Assembly: GCF_026967925.1 (NCBI RefSeq)
Contig: NZ_JAPVBI010000001.1
Coordinates: 558,001 to 622,000, forward strand
Reading direction: 5' to 3'
DNA length: 64,000 nucleotides
DNA from: Modestobacter sp. VKM Ac-2985
GTDB taxonomy: Bacteria > Actinomycetota > Actinomycetes > Mycobacteriales > Geodermatophilaceae
Positions 1-7,962 of this stretch are shown here, one piece after another. Numbering within the stretch: position 1 is the first letter of the stretch; every line of letters begins with the position of its first letter. Below the pieces are notes generated by a model. The model made no database searches. It was not told the DNA's origin and saw only the letters and a list, made by a program, of their open reading frames with translations. Both the position numbers and the translations under genes were made by a program.

Positions 1-272
1 TTGCCGGCCGTGATGGCGCCGAGGGAGACGGCGTGGTGCTGCGGGTGCGGGGTGGCGATGTAGAGGACGTCGACGTCCGGGTCGGCCAGGACGTCGGCGT
101 AGGACCCGTGCGCCCGGTCGATGCCGTGCCGGTCGGCGAAGGCCTGCGCGCGGTCCAGCGAGCGGGAGGCGACGGCGACCGCCCGCGCGCCCTCCACGTG
201 GGCGAAGTCCTTCACCACCTGCTCGGCGATGCGGCCCGGCCCGACGACTCCCCAGCGGATCTCCTCAGTCAC
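1..272 (-). CDS. Gfo/Idh/MocA family oxidoreductase, N-terminal part (gene runs off the window)
   Basis: Only the first 90 residues are visible; the rest lies beyond base 1. They form a Rossmann fold: a beta strand with GVVGPGRIAEQ (about residues 8-18, the GxGxxA-type dinucleotide site), then a basic residue after strand 2 (ASRS), then the YIATPHPQHH stretch typical of the family. Such enzymes oxidise or epimerise sugars, inositols or related polyols with NAD(P). The substrate cannot be told. The GTG start at 272 has no Shine-Dalgarno site, but TACGGT lies on the minus strand at 279-284, exactly 6 nt upstream, so the mRNA is probably leaderless. It is divergent from the DUF4031 gene. Confidence 0.85.
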   Translation of the reverse strand, partial: MTEEIRWGVVGPGRIAEQVVKDFAHVEGARAVAVASRSLDRAQAFADRHGIDRAHGSYADVLADPDVDVLYIATPHPQHHAVSLGAITAG

Positions 273-303
273 GCCCTGACCGTAGCCGGGGCACACTGTC
301 GGA

Positions 304-579
304 GTGGCACTGCTGATCGACACCCCCGTCTGGCCGTGGCGGGGGCGGAGGTGGTCGCACCTGGTCAGCGACACCGGCTACGACGAGCTGCACGCCTTCG
401 TGGCCGAGCACCTGGGCATCCCACGCCGGGCGTTCCAGGGCGACCACTACGACGTCCCCGAGGAGCTGTACGCCGAGGCGGTCGCCGCGGGCGCCGAACC
501 GGTCGGCTCCCGCGAGCTGCTGCAGCGGCTGCTCGCCGCCGGTCTGCGGATCAGGAAGACGAGAGTCGCCTCGTCCTAG
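304..579 (+). CDS. DUF4031 domain-containing protein
   Basis: This 91-aa protein has the whole DUF4031 pattern: an N-terminal LLIDTPVWPWRGRRWSHLVSD segment, a central HLGIPRRAFQGDHYDVPEE segment, and a basic C-terminal helix with SRELLQRLLAAGLR. The family is small, soluble, widespread in actinomycetes and has no established biochemical role. The GTG start at 304 is preceded by CACACT at 292-297 with a 6-nt gap, which fits a leaderless transcript. Its TAG stop (577-579) overlaps the TAG stop of the convergent DUF6458 gene (576-578), so the two genes meet with no terminator between them. Confidence 0.85.
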   Translation: MALLIDTPVWPWRGRRWSHLVSDTGYDELHAFVAEHLGIPRRAFQGDHYDVPEELYAEAVAAGAEPVGSRELLQRLLAAGLRIRKTRVASS

Positions 580-812
580 TAGGTCTCCTCCGTGGTGGAC
601 CGGCGGACCGGCCCGCCCTCGTAGCCGTCGGTGCGCACCACGCGCCGGCGGCGCGGTGCCCACACGGCCAGCTCGACGACGATGCCCAAGGCACCGACGG
701 CCATCAGGATCCAGCCGACGACGTCGAGGTCGACGCCGCTGACCTGCGCGCTCACCGCGAAGGTGAGGACGGCGCCGACGGCGAGCAGGACGATGCTGGT
801 TCCGAGACGCAC
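576..812 (-). CDS. DUF6458-type small membrane protein
   Basis: I chose the GTG at 812 because an AGGAGCTC Shine-Dalgarno stretch sits just upstream; a longer upstream reading adds low-complexity sequence unlike the family. The 78-aa product begins RLGTSIVLLAVGAVLTFAV (first membrane helix), has a short VSGVDLDVVG turn, then WILMAVGALGIVVELAVW (second helix), and ends in a basic RRRR tail. Two helices around a GVDLD loop are the DUF6458 pattern of actinomycete inner-membrane proteins of unknown role. The stop codon overlaps that of the convergent DUF4031 gene. Confidence 0.7.
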   Translation of the reverse strand: MRLGTSIVLLAVGAVLTFAVSAQVSGVDLDVVGWILMAVGALGIVVELAVWAPRRRRVVRTDGYEGGPVRRSTTEETY

Positions 813-930
813 GAGGAGCTCCTCTGTCTGGCGACCGGTCCCCTGGGGGAGCCACCGGGACGATGGCGGGTCGCCGGGCAACTCTGGGTCACCGGACGGG
901 TACGCGCGAGCCCCTCGTCACCCGATCGGG

Positions 931-1557
931 TCATGCGGAGCGCGCGCGCAGCAGGGTGAGCTCGGCGGTCAGGTTGGCCCGGGCCGGCTCGGTCCACCGC
1001 TCGGCCGCCATGGGCACCCGGAAGAGCTCCGGCAGGGCCAGCAGCTGCTCCAGCACGGCGATCCGGCCGGCGGTGAAGTCGGCGTCGGAGAGGTGGCCGT
1101 ACTCGGCGCGCACCGCCGACGCGTAGCCGGCGTAGGCCGCCGGGGGGCTGGCCAGCACCGCGAGGTCGGCGTCGCAGAGCACCGCGCCGTTGGCGTCGTC
1201 CGGCTCGGGGTCGTGCCCGGCGGTCAGCGTCACCAGCCGCTCGACCTCGGTGACCGTGGCGTCGTCCACCAGCCCGAGCAGGCCGATCCGCGCCCGCGCG
1301 GCGCTGACGTGCTCGTTGTCGCTGCGCTGCGGGTCGTAGGCGACGTCGTGGTACCAGGCGGCCAGCCGGACGGCGACCGGGTCGGCAGCGTGCCCGGCGA
1401 GCTCGTCCACGATGCCCAGCACCGCCGCCAGGTGCGCGAGGTCGTGGTAGCTGCGGTGCGGTTCGGACCAGGCGCCGACGACGGCGGCCCACTCGGTGCG
1501 TGAGGTGGGGGAGTCGTCGACCAGCGCCGTCCACGCGTCGAAGTCCACGCCGCTCAT
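931..1557 (-). CDS. HD superfamily metal-dependent phosphohydrolase (COG4339 type)
   Basis: The 208-aa protein shows the metal-binding pattern of the predicted HD phosphohydrolases: YHDLAHL near residues 38-44, WYHDVAYDP near 68-76 (the HD pair), and a later CDADLAVL aspartate near 127. The central ERLVTLTAGHDPEPDDANGA segment is typical of this branch. Members probably hydrolyse a phosphoester or nucleotide, but substrates are not known. The ATG at 1557 lacks a Shine-Dalgarno site. CAGACT (minus strand, 1565-1570) lies 7 nt upstream, suggesting a leaderless message. The gene is monocistronic, downstream of the zwf terminator region. Confidence 0.8.
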   Translation of the reverse strand: MSGVDFDAWTALVDDSPTSRTEWAAVVGAWSEPHRSYHDLAHLAAVLGIVDELAGHAADPVAVRLAAWYHDVAYDPQRSDNEHVSAARARIGLLGLVDDATVTEVERLVTLTAGHDPEPDDANGAVLCDADLAVLASPPAAYAGYASAVRAEYGHLSDADFTAGRIAVLEQLLALPELFRVPMAAERWTEPARANLTAELTLLRARSA

Positions 1558-1797
1558 GCGCCGGAGTCTGGCACGCGGTGCGGCCGGTCCGGCCGGGAGT
1601 TCGGACTGAGGTCCTCGCCACGTGTGTCGGGCCGGACCGCACGGGTACGGTGGACGACGTCCGGGCCGGGCGACCTGTGTCCCCGGGCTCCACTAGATAA
1701 CTGCCGCCGTGGACTACCGCCCCGACCTCGGTCGGGGGCTGGAGCCGCGGATGTGCAAACCGCCGCGAGGCGACCAGCGTCCGGTCCGGACCCACGC

Positions 1798-1840
1798 ACG
1801 ACGAAGCCCCCGCTCTCGGTGAGAGCGGGGGCTTCGTCGT
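1798..1840 (-). terminator. Strong intrinsic terminator of zwf
   Basis: This is a perfect inverted repeat with 20-bp arms (1798-1817 and 1821-1840) and a GGT loop, starting two bases after the zwf stop codon. It has no long T-run, as is usual in high-GC actinomycetes. A second small hairpin (CCCCGACC/GGTCGGGG, 1720-1737) lies about 60 nt further on and may act as a backup. Confidence 0.9.
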
Positions 1841-1842
1841 GC

Positions 1843-3267
1843 TCACTCCTCGGTCTCGCCCAGCAACCAGCCGTGCTCGCCGGCCAGCGCGCTGGCCGCC
1901 ACCGGACCCCAGGTACCCGGGGCATAGGGGTGCACCTCGGGTCGGTGGTCCAGCACCGGCTGCAGCGCCCGCCAGGTCTGGGCCAGGCCCTCGCTGGTGG
2001 TGAACAGCGACCGGTCGCCGACCAGCACGTCGTGGATCAGGGAGACGTAGGGCGCCAGCGGCCGACCCCCGGGCACCTTCGACAGGTCCAGCGACACCCG
2101 CGCCGGGGCCATCGCCAGGTCCGGGCCGGGGCGCTTGGCCATGATGTCCACGTCGAGGGAACCGGCGCCGGCCAGGGACAGCGAGATGACGTTGCCGTTC
2201 GGGGGCACGTCGTGCACCGGCCCCTTCGGGCGGTGCAGCACCAGGCTGACCCGCTGCTGCTTGTCGGCCAGTCGCTTGCCGGTGCGCAGCAGGAACGGCA
2301 CGCCGCGCCACCGGCCGGAGTCGATGAACAGCCGGGCCGCCACGAACGTGTCGGTCTGGCTGTCGTCGGGCACGCCGTCCAGCTCGCGGTAGCCCTCGAA
2401 CTGCCCCAGGACCACGTCCTCCGGCGCGAGCGGGCGGAAGTGCTTCAGCACCGATTCGCGCGCGGAGAGGATGTCGTCGGCGGAGAAGCTGACCGGCGGC
2501 TCCATGGCGACCTCGGCGGCGACCTGGAACAGGTGGGTGACCAGCATGTCCAGGGTCGCGCCGGTGGCGTCGTAGAAGTCGGCGCGGTCAGCCACGTCGA
2601 GGTCCTCGGGGACGTCGATCTGCACCTGGGCCACGTGCTCGCGGCTCCAGATGTGCTCGAACAGCCCGTTGGCGAACCGCGCCACGTGCAGGTCCTGGGT
2701 GCCCTCCTTGCCCAGGAAGTGGTCGATCCGGAAGACCTGCTCCTCGTCGAACACCGAGTGGACGACGGCGTCCAGCTCGCGGAAGCCCTCGGGGGAGTCA
2801 CCGAAGGGCTTCTCGTAGACGACGCGGGAGCCCTCGGCCAACCCGTGCGCGCCCAGGGCGTGGGTGTAGTCGGTGAAGGCCTTGGGCGGCAGGGAGAGGT
2901 AGTGCACCAGCTGGGCGTCCTCGCCGAGCTCCTTGCGGGCGTCGGTCACCGCGTCGACCAGCTGCCCGGGGTCGTCGGGGGTGAAGCCGCCGCCGGCGAA
3001 CCGCAGCCGGCCGCAGAACTCCTCCCACGGCCCCTGGTCCGGGTCCGGCCCGAACTCCTCCAGGGCGCCGCGGACGTGCTCGACGAACTCCTCGTCGGAG
3101 CGCTCGCCGCGGCCGCTGCCGATCAGCCGCCAGTCGTCGGGCAGCAGCCCGTGCTGGGCGAGCTCGAAGAAGGCCGGCAGCACCATCCGGCGGGCCAGGT
3201 CGCCGGTCGCGCCGTAGAGCACGAACACGGTCGGGGTCAGGTCGTTCGTCGTCCCGTCGTCGGGCAC
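1843..3267 (-). CDS. zwf: Glucose-6-phosphate 1-dehydrogenase
   Basis: This enzyme oxidises glucose 6-phosphate with NAD(P)+ to 6-phosphogluconolactone, the first step of the oxidative pentose phosphate pathway. The 474-aa length is typical. Visible marks are the dinucleotide motif YGATGDLARR near residue 20, YEKPFG, the active-site block RIDHFLGKEG near residue 180, and DNA-binding-unrelated C-terminal blocks such as PFLLRTGKRL. I chose GTG at 3267 because GAGAGGAGC lies just upstream; further upstream the frame is low-complexity. The gene stands alone, without tal, tkt or opcA beside it in this window, and ends in a very strong hairpin. It is divergent from a lipoprotein gene. Confidence 0.95.
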   Translation of the reverse strand: MPDDGTTNDLTPTVFVLYGATGDLARRMVLPAFFELAQHGLLPDDWRLIGSGRGERSDEEFVEHVRGALEEFGPDPDQGPWEEFCGRLRFAGGGFTPDDPGQLVDAVTDARKELGEDAQLVHYLSLPPKAFTDYTHALGAHGLAEGSRVVYEKPFGDSPEGFRELDAVVHSVFDEEQVFRIDHFLGKEGTQDLHVARFANGLFEHIWSREHVAQVQIDVPEDLDVADRADFYDATGATLDMLVTHLFQVAAEVAMEPPVSFSADDILSARESVLKHFRPLAPEDVVLGQFEGYRELDGVPDDSQTDTFVAARLFIDSGRWRGVPFLLRTGKRLADKQQRVSLVLHRPKGPVHDVPPNGNVISLSLAGAGSLDVDIMAKRPGPDLAMAPARVSLDLSKVPGGRPLAPYVSLIHDVLVGDRSLFTTSEGLAQTWRALQPVLDHRPEVHPYAPGTWGPVAASALAGEHGWLLGETEE

Positions 3268-3564
3268 GGGGGCTCCTCTCGGGCACGGGCCGGGCCGCGG
3301 GTGGCCCGGTCCTCGTCGGCCCGTGCGCCGGTGCACGGTGTCCTGGTCATGTGCCCACGGTGCGTGTACGTGCACCTGCGCCGTGGGGTGTGTCCTGCAT
3401 GAGACCACGCGCAGCGCTGCTTTGTTCCGCTGCTGCGGCCACCTCGTGCTGACCGGCCGCGGCGAGGAGGAAGCCGAGCCGGGTGGTGTCTCCGAGGAGG
3501 ACTCCGTGCAGTGAGCCGGCGCACGGCGCGTGTCGTCCGGCGCGCTGTGGGGCAGGAGGCCGGC

Positions 3565-4074
3565 ATGACCACGTCCCGCCGGTCCCTGTGGGCCCTCCCC
3601 GCCGCCGTCCTCGTCCTGTCCGCCTGTGCGGGTGGCGAGGGTGCACCCGCCGGTGACGCGCCGCCGTCGTCGCCGGCCACCTCGGGGGCGACGACGATCG
3701 CGCCGGGCGGGGAGTCCGGCAGCGGCACCATGGCCGACCTGGAGTTCCTGGACCAGACCGGCCCGGGGAACAACGTGGTCGTCAGCACGGTCAACGCGCC
3801 CGGCGGCGGGTTCCTCGTCATCAGCGCCGAGGACGAGGTGCTCGGCGCCACGCGGCTGCAGGTCGGCACGACCCCGGACGTCGCGGTGGAGCTGGACCCG
3901 GCGCTGACCGAGGACACCGAGCTGACCGCCACCCTCTACGCGGACACCGACGCCGACGGGGAGTTCGACCCCGCTGTCGACGAGCCGGTGCCCGCACCGG
4001 TGGACGCCACCGACGACGACGCCGAGGACGTCGACGACGTGGTGGAGGAGGACGCCGAGTACACGGTGGGCTGA
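3565..4074 (+). CDS. Lipoprotein with a DUF7282-like domain
   Basis: The 169-aa product has a lipoprotein signal peptide: a basic MTTSRRS start, a hydrophobic core and an LSAC lipobox with the cysteine near residue 21. A Ser/Thr/Pro/Gly-rich linker follows. The mature domain (about residues 55-150) has GGGFLVISAEDEVLG, PDVAVELDPALTEDTEL and DTDADGEFDP, matching DUF7282-like extracytoplasmic domains. The tail is strongly acidic. It should be anchored to the outer face of the membrane; function is unknown. An AGGAGG site precedes the ATG at 3565. Confidence 0.75.
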   Translation: MTTSRRSLWALPAAVLVLSACAGGEGAPAGDAPPSSPATSGATTIAPGGESGSGTMADLEFLDQTGPGNNVVVSTVNAPGGGFLVISAEDEVLGATRLQVGTTPDVAVELDPALTEDTELTATLYADTDADGEFDPAVDEPVPAPVDATDDDAEDVDDVVEEDAEYTVG

Positions 4075-4208
4075 CCGTCCACCTGAGGGCCCCTCAGACG
4101 CCGGCCGGCCACATCCGCTCCAGGACTGCGTGACCGACCGATGTGCCGGGCACCCCCTCAGGACGACCGTTCTCCTCGTTCGACACCGGACGACACGAGG
4201 AGACGGTC

Positions 4209-4340
4209 ATGGCGCTGCACTACCCGAACCCGGCACTGGAAGCAGAGCTCGCCTACCGGCAGGAGCTGGTCCGGGCGGCCTCCCGGCGGGACGGCAGCCG
4301 CCGTGGCTCCTGGTTCGGCAGCCGGCGGCGGCCCCGCTGA
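4209..4340 (+). CDS. Small basic protein of 43 aa, function unknown
   Basis: The ATG at 4209 follows an ACGAGGAGA Shine-Dalgarno stretch at good distance. The product has an N-terminal LHYPNPALEAELAYRQELVR amphipathic helix and an arginine/serine-rich tail (SRRGS, SRRRPR). There is no signal peptide or membrane helix. I do not recognise a family. The good ribosome site and the codon pattern argue for a real gene between the lipoprotein and the LuxR regulator. The ending resembles short RNA- or ribosome-binding tails, but that is only a resemblance. Confidence 0.55.
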   Translation: MALHYPNPALEAELAYRQELVRAASRRDGSRRGSWFGSRRRPR

Positions 4341-4384
4341 CCGGCCCGGCGCCGCTGTCGGTGGGCTCTGCCACCATCGGCGCC

Positions 4385-7366
4385 GTGCCGCGCTGGGAGG
4401 ACCCCCCGCTCATCGGCCGGGCCGCGGAACTGGCCCGGCTGATGGCGCACGTCGACCAGGCGGCCGAGGGGCGTCCGTCCGCCGTCCTGGTCGCCGGTGA
4501 CGCCGGGGTCGGCAAGACCCGGCTGCTGGACGAGCTGAGCCGCCGGGCCACCGGGCGCGGCGCACGCGTGCTCATCGGGCACTGCGTCGACCTCGGCGAC
4601 GTCGGCCTGCCGTACCTGCCCTTCGTCGACCTGCTCCGTCCCGTCGTCGCCGACCCGGAGCTGGCACCGGTGCTGGCCCGGCACCCGGCGCTGGCCGGCC
4701 CGCTCACCGGTGGGCCGGGTGCGCCGGTGCCCGACAGCGCGGCTGCGGAGCTGGGTCGGTCCCTGCCGCCGTCGGTGCTCCGCCCGCCGGACGACGACGG
4801 CCGCCTCCAGCTGTTCGAGTCGGTGGCCGCCGTGCTGGGTGAGCTGGCCACCCAGCGACCACTGCTCGTGGTGCTGGAGGACCTGCACTGGGCCGACCGG
4901 TCCAGCCGGGACCTGTTGCGCTACCTGCTGGCCCGGCTGGTCGACCGGCAGGTCGGCGAACCGGTCACCGTCGTCGCCTCCTACCGCGCCGACGACCTGC
5001 ACCGCCGGCACCCGCTGCGTCCGCTGCTCGCCGAGCTGGTCCGGCTCCCCGGCGTCGAGCGGCTGCAGCTCGACCCGCTGCCGGATCCCGACGTGGAGCA
5101 GCTGGTCCGCCGGCTGGCCGCCGACTCCGGGGGGACGTCCGCGGCGAGCGTCGAGGACGTCGTCGCCCGGGCCGAGGGCAACGCCTTCTACGCCGAGGAG
5201 CTGGTCGCCGCGGGGCGGACCGGGGAGGTCCTCCCGGGTGGGCTGTCCGACGTCCTGCTGGCCCGGGTCGAGCAGGTGAGCCCGGCCGCTCAGCAGGTGC
5301 TGCGGGTGGCCGCCGTCGCCGGTCGCCAGGTGCGGCACGAGCTGGTCGCCGCGGTCTCCTGGAAGAGCCCGGAGGAGACGGAGCAGGCGCTGACCGAGGC
5401 GGTGCACCACCACCTGCTGGTGGTCTCCGACGACGGCCGTTACCGGTTCCGGCACGCCCTGCTGCGGGAGGCGGTGCTGGCCGACCTGCTGCCCGGGGAG
5501 CGGGTGCGGCTGCACGCCGCCGTCGCCGCGCACCTGGCCACCCAGCCGGAGGCGGGGACGGCCGCCGAACGGGCCCACCACCTGCGCGAGAGCAACGACC
5601 TGCCCGGTGCGCTCGGCGCGTCCCTGGAGGCGGCGGACGCCGCCCGCCGGGTGGGCGCACCGGCCGAGCAGCTGCAGCACCTGGAGTCGGTGCTCGCGCT
5701 GTGGACGGCGGTGCCCGAGGCGGCCGAGCGCGCCGGGCGCCCGCAGTGGGCGGTGCTGCTGGACACGGCGGCGGCGGCCCGCGCGGTCGGGGACCTCCAT
5801 CGGGCCGTGGCGCTGCTGCGCTCGGCCCAGGAGCTGCTGGGCACCGACGGCGACCCCGAGGCGCGGGCCCGGGTGCACTACACCCTGGCCCAGGTGCTCG
5901 GCCGGATCGAGGAGGCGACGGACGCCCACCGGGAGAGCAGTGCGGCGATGCAGCTGGTGCCGGCCCAACCCCCCTCGGTGGTGCGCACCTGGGCGGCGGC
6001 GACCCATGCCCGCACCAGCTACAGCCTGGGGCTGGTGGCCGAGGCGGACGCGGCCGCGGAGGAGGCGCTGGCCGCGGCCGACGCCCTCGGCCTGGACAGC
6101 GCCTGGGCCGACACCGCCGTCTCCCTGGCCCGGGGGTCGGGCACCGGTGACCGGGCCGCGGTACGGGTCCGGTTCGCCGAGGCGCGGGCGCGGGCGCAGC
6201 GGTCCGGCGACGCCGACGTCGAGATGCGGGTGTGGTTCAGCCAGGCGATCACCGCGCACGACGCCGGGGAGGTCGGGGAGGCGCTGCAGCTCGCCACCGC
6301 CGGGCTGGCCCGGGCCCGGGCGCTGGGCGTCGAGTGGTCGTTCTACGGCGCCGAGCTGCGGCACCTGGAGGTGCTGGCCCGGTACGTCCTCGGCGACTGG
6401 GACGGCAGCCTGGCCGCGGCCGACGCGCTGGTCCGCGTGCCCGACATGGCCGCCCACGTGCGCGCCGACGGGCTGCTGGTGCTGGTCGGGCGGGGTGACC
6501 CGCGGGCCGCGGAACGGCTGGGCTGGGCGCAGGGTCCGGCCGCCCGCTGGGACAACCACGTGCTGCTGATGCTGGCCACGGTGGCGGCGGAGATCGAGCT
6601 GGCCGGCCACGCCGGGGATGCGGCGACGGCGGGGGAGCGAGCCCGCTGGGCCGATCGCCGGCTGCGTGAGCTGTGGGGGGAGGAGCGGCTCGCCTCGGTG
6701 CGGCTGGTGGCCACCGCGCTGGCGGCGGTCGCCGACGCGGCCACCTCGGCCCGCCGGGCCGGGGACGAGACGGCCGTGGCCCGCTGGGAGGTGGAGGCCG
6801 CGGAGCTGGCCGCGATCGGCCGGTCGGCGGCCGAGGTGCCGTACCCGGCCGGGATCGAGGCGCGCGCCTGGGGCACGAGGCTGGCGGCCGAACTGGCCCG
6901 GGTGCGCGGCGAGACCGGGGTGGAGCTCTGGCGGCAGGCGGTCGCGGAGTTCGGCTACGGGCACGTGTACGACCAGGCCCGCTCCCGGTTCCGGCTGGCC
7001 GAGGCGCTGCTCGCCGCCGACGACCGCCCCGGCGCCGCCGCCGAGCTGGCGGCCGCGCACGAGGTGGCCGTGCAGCTGGGTGCGGCGCCGTTGCGGACGG
7101 CGATCGAGGCACTGGCCCGCCGGGGGCGGCTGGAGCTCCCCGGGGTGCCGACGGCGGCGACCACCGTCTTCACCCCGCGTGAGACGGAGGTGCTGGCGCT
7201 GGTGGCGCAGGGCCGCACCAACCGGCAGATCGGCGCGGAGCTGTTCATCAGCGAGAAGACGGCCAGCGTGCACGTCAGCAACATCCTGGCCAAGCTCGGC
7301 GCCTCCGGCCGCACCGAGGCGGTCGCCCTCGCCGCCGCCCGCGGCCTGCTCCCCTCCCACAGTTGA
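4385..7366 (+). CDS. Large AAA-ATPase LuxR family transcriptional regulator (LAL/MalT type)
   Basis: The 993-aa protein is built as an N-terminal NTPase (Walker A GDAGVGKTRLL near residue 40, Walker B LLVVLEDLHWAD near 160), a long helical TPR-like middle rich in alanine and arginine, and a C-terminal LuxR helix-turn-helix (FTPRETEVLALVAQGRTN through NILAKLGASGRTEAV, about residues 925-985). LAL regulators bind ATP and an unknown inducer, then activate nearby or distant operons. I prefer GTG 4385: CACCAT at 4372-4377 lies 7 nt upstream, suggesting a leaderless mRNA, and the domain starts at once with PPLIGRAAEL. Its target is not evident from the neighbours. Confidence 0.9.
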   Translation: MPRWEDPPLIGRAAELARLMAHVDQAAEGRPSAVLVAGDAGVGKTRLLDELSRRATGRGARVLIGHCVDLGDVGLPYLPFVDLLRPVVADPELAPVLARHPALAGPLTGGPGAPVPDSAAAELGRSLPPSVLRPPDDDGRLQLFESVAAVLGELATQRPLLVVLEDLHWADRSSRDLLRYLLARLVDRQVGEPVTVVASYRADDLHRRHPLRPLLAELVRLPGVERLQLDPLPDPDVEQLVRRLAADSGGTSAASVEDVVARAEGNAFYAEELVAAGRTGEVLPGGLSDVLLARVEQVSPAAQQVLRVAAVAGRQVRHELVAAVSWKSPEETEQALTEAVHHHLLVVSDDGRYRFRHALLREAVLADLLPGERVRLHAAVAAHLATQPEAGTAAERAHHLRESNDLPGALGASLEAADAARRVGAPAEQLQHLESVLALWTAVPEAAERAGRPQWAVLLDTAAAARAVGDLHRAVALLRSAQELLGTDGDPEARARVHYTLAQVLGRIEEATDAHRESSAAMQLVPAQPPSVVRTWAAATHARTSYSLGLVAEADAAAEEALAAADALGLDSAWADTAVSLARGSGTGDRAAVRVRFAEARARAQRSGDADVEMRVWFSQAITAHDAGEVGEALQLATAGLARARALGVEWSFYGAELRHLEVLARYVLGDWDGSLAAADALVRVPDMAAHVRADGLLVLVGRGDPRAAERLGWAQGPAARWDNHVLLMLATVAAEIELAGHAGDAATAGERARWADRRLRELWGEERLASVRLVATALAAVADAATSARRAGDETAVARWEVEAAELAAIGRSAAEVPYPAGIEARAWGTRLAAELARVRGETGVELWRQAVAEFGYGHVYDQARSRFRLAEALLAADDRPGAAAELAAAHEVAVQLGAAPLRTAIEALARRGRLELPGVPTAATTVFTPRETEVLALVAQGRTNRQIGAELFISEKTASVHVSNILAKLGASGRTEAVALAAARGLLPSHS

Positions 7367-7424
7367 TCATCGGCGAACGGCTGCGCCCGGCGGCGTGTCA
7401 CCCAGCCGTTCGCCGATGATCAAC
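7362..7424. terminator. Bidirectional terminator carrying both stop codons
   Basis: Perfect 22-bp inverted repeat: arms 7362-7383 and 7403-7424, 19-nt loop. The left arm contains the TGA stop of the LuxR gene (7364-7366); the right arm contains the stop of the convergent pspC-like gene (7420-7422). Both arms carry TGATCA, so each strand ends its own gene inside the hairpin. Confidence 0.85.
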
Positions 7425-7767
7425 GCGCGACGTACGCGTTCTGCCGGGTGAACCGGGCGCGGAGCCGCTCGACCCACTCGTCGAGCACGTTCGTGCGGTC
7501 GGTGGGACCGGCGGGCGCGGCCGGCATCAGCAGCCACAGCGCCAGGTAGAGGAAGAACCCGGCGCCACCGGCGAACGTGAGCGCGACGAACCCGAGCCGC
7601 CAGAGCAGCACGTCGATCCCGGTGTGCCGGGCCAGCCCGGCGGCGACCCCGCCGACCATCAGGTGGGTGCGACTGCGCTCCAACGGTGGGTGGGCGGCTT
7701 CCGTGTGCGGGCTCTCGGTGCGCGGGGTCTCGGTCTGGACGCTGTCGATCGGGGTCGTCTCGGTCAT
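7420..7767 (-). CDS. PspC domain protein
   Basis: The 115-aa protein has a polar Thr/Glu/Pro-rich N-terminus followed by the PspC pattern: LMVGGVAAGLARHTGIDVLL (about residues 38-57) and a membrane helix with FVALTFAGGAGFFLYLALWLLMP. A short cytoplasmic tail follows. PspC proteins sit in the inner membrane and take part in envelope-stress signalling. No other psp gene is adjacent. The ATG at 7767 has CAGGCT (minus strand, 7774-7779) 6 nt upstream and no Shine-Dalgarno site, so it is probably leaderless. Confidence 0.85.
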   Translation of the reverse strand: MTETTPIDSVQTETPRTESPHTEAAHPPLERSRTHLMVGGVAAGLARHTGIDVLLWRLGFVALTFAGGAGFFLYLALWLLMPAAPAGPTDRTNVLDEWVERLRARFTRQNAYVAR

Positions 7768-7886
7768 GACACGAGCCTGCGCCCGACGGCGTCCCCGCGG
7801 TATCGGGGAACCCCCGGATCCGTCCCTGGTCCTGCAGCTCAGGGTCCCGGGGCCGGCCGTGCCGACGCCCACCCCACCGACGAGCG

Positions 7887-7944
7887 CCGAGTGACAGCTC
7901 AACGGGCTTCCCGGCTCCGGGATCCCCGCTCAGCTGCCACTCGG
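7887..7944 (-). terminator. Imperfect hairpin downstream of the helicase gene
   Basis: CCGAGTGACAGCT (7887-7899) pairs with AGCTGCCACTCGG (7932-7944) with one mismatch, and the loop has its own CCCGG/CCGGG stem. It begins 19 nt after the stop of the minus-strand helicase gene. Confidence 0.6.
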
Positions 7945-7962
7945 TGGGGCAGCGGTGCGCTG

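Noticed and set aside
4253-7360. Very long open frame opposite the LuxR regulator gene
   Set aside because: It is the antisense shadow of a high-GC gene: low-complexity, rich in Gly, Arg, Pro and Gln, with no domain, while the sense frame has clear Walker and HTH motifs.
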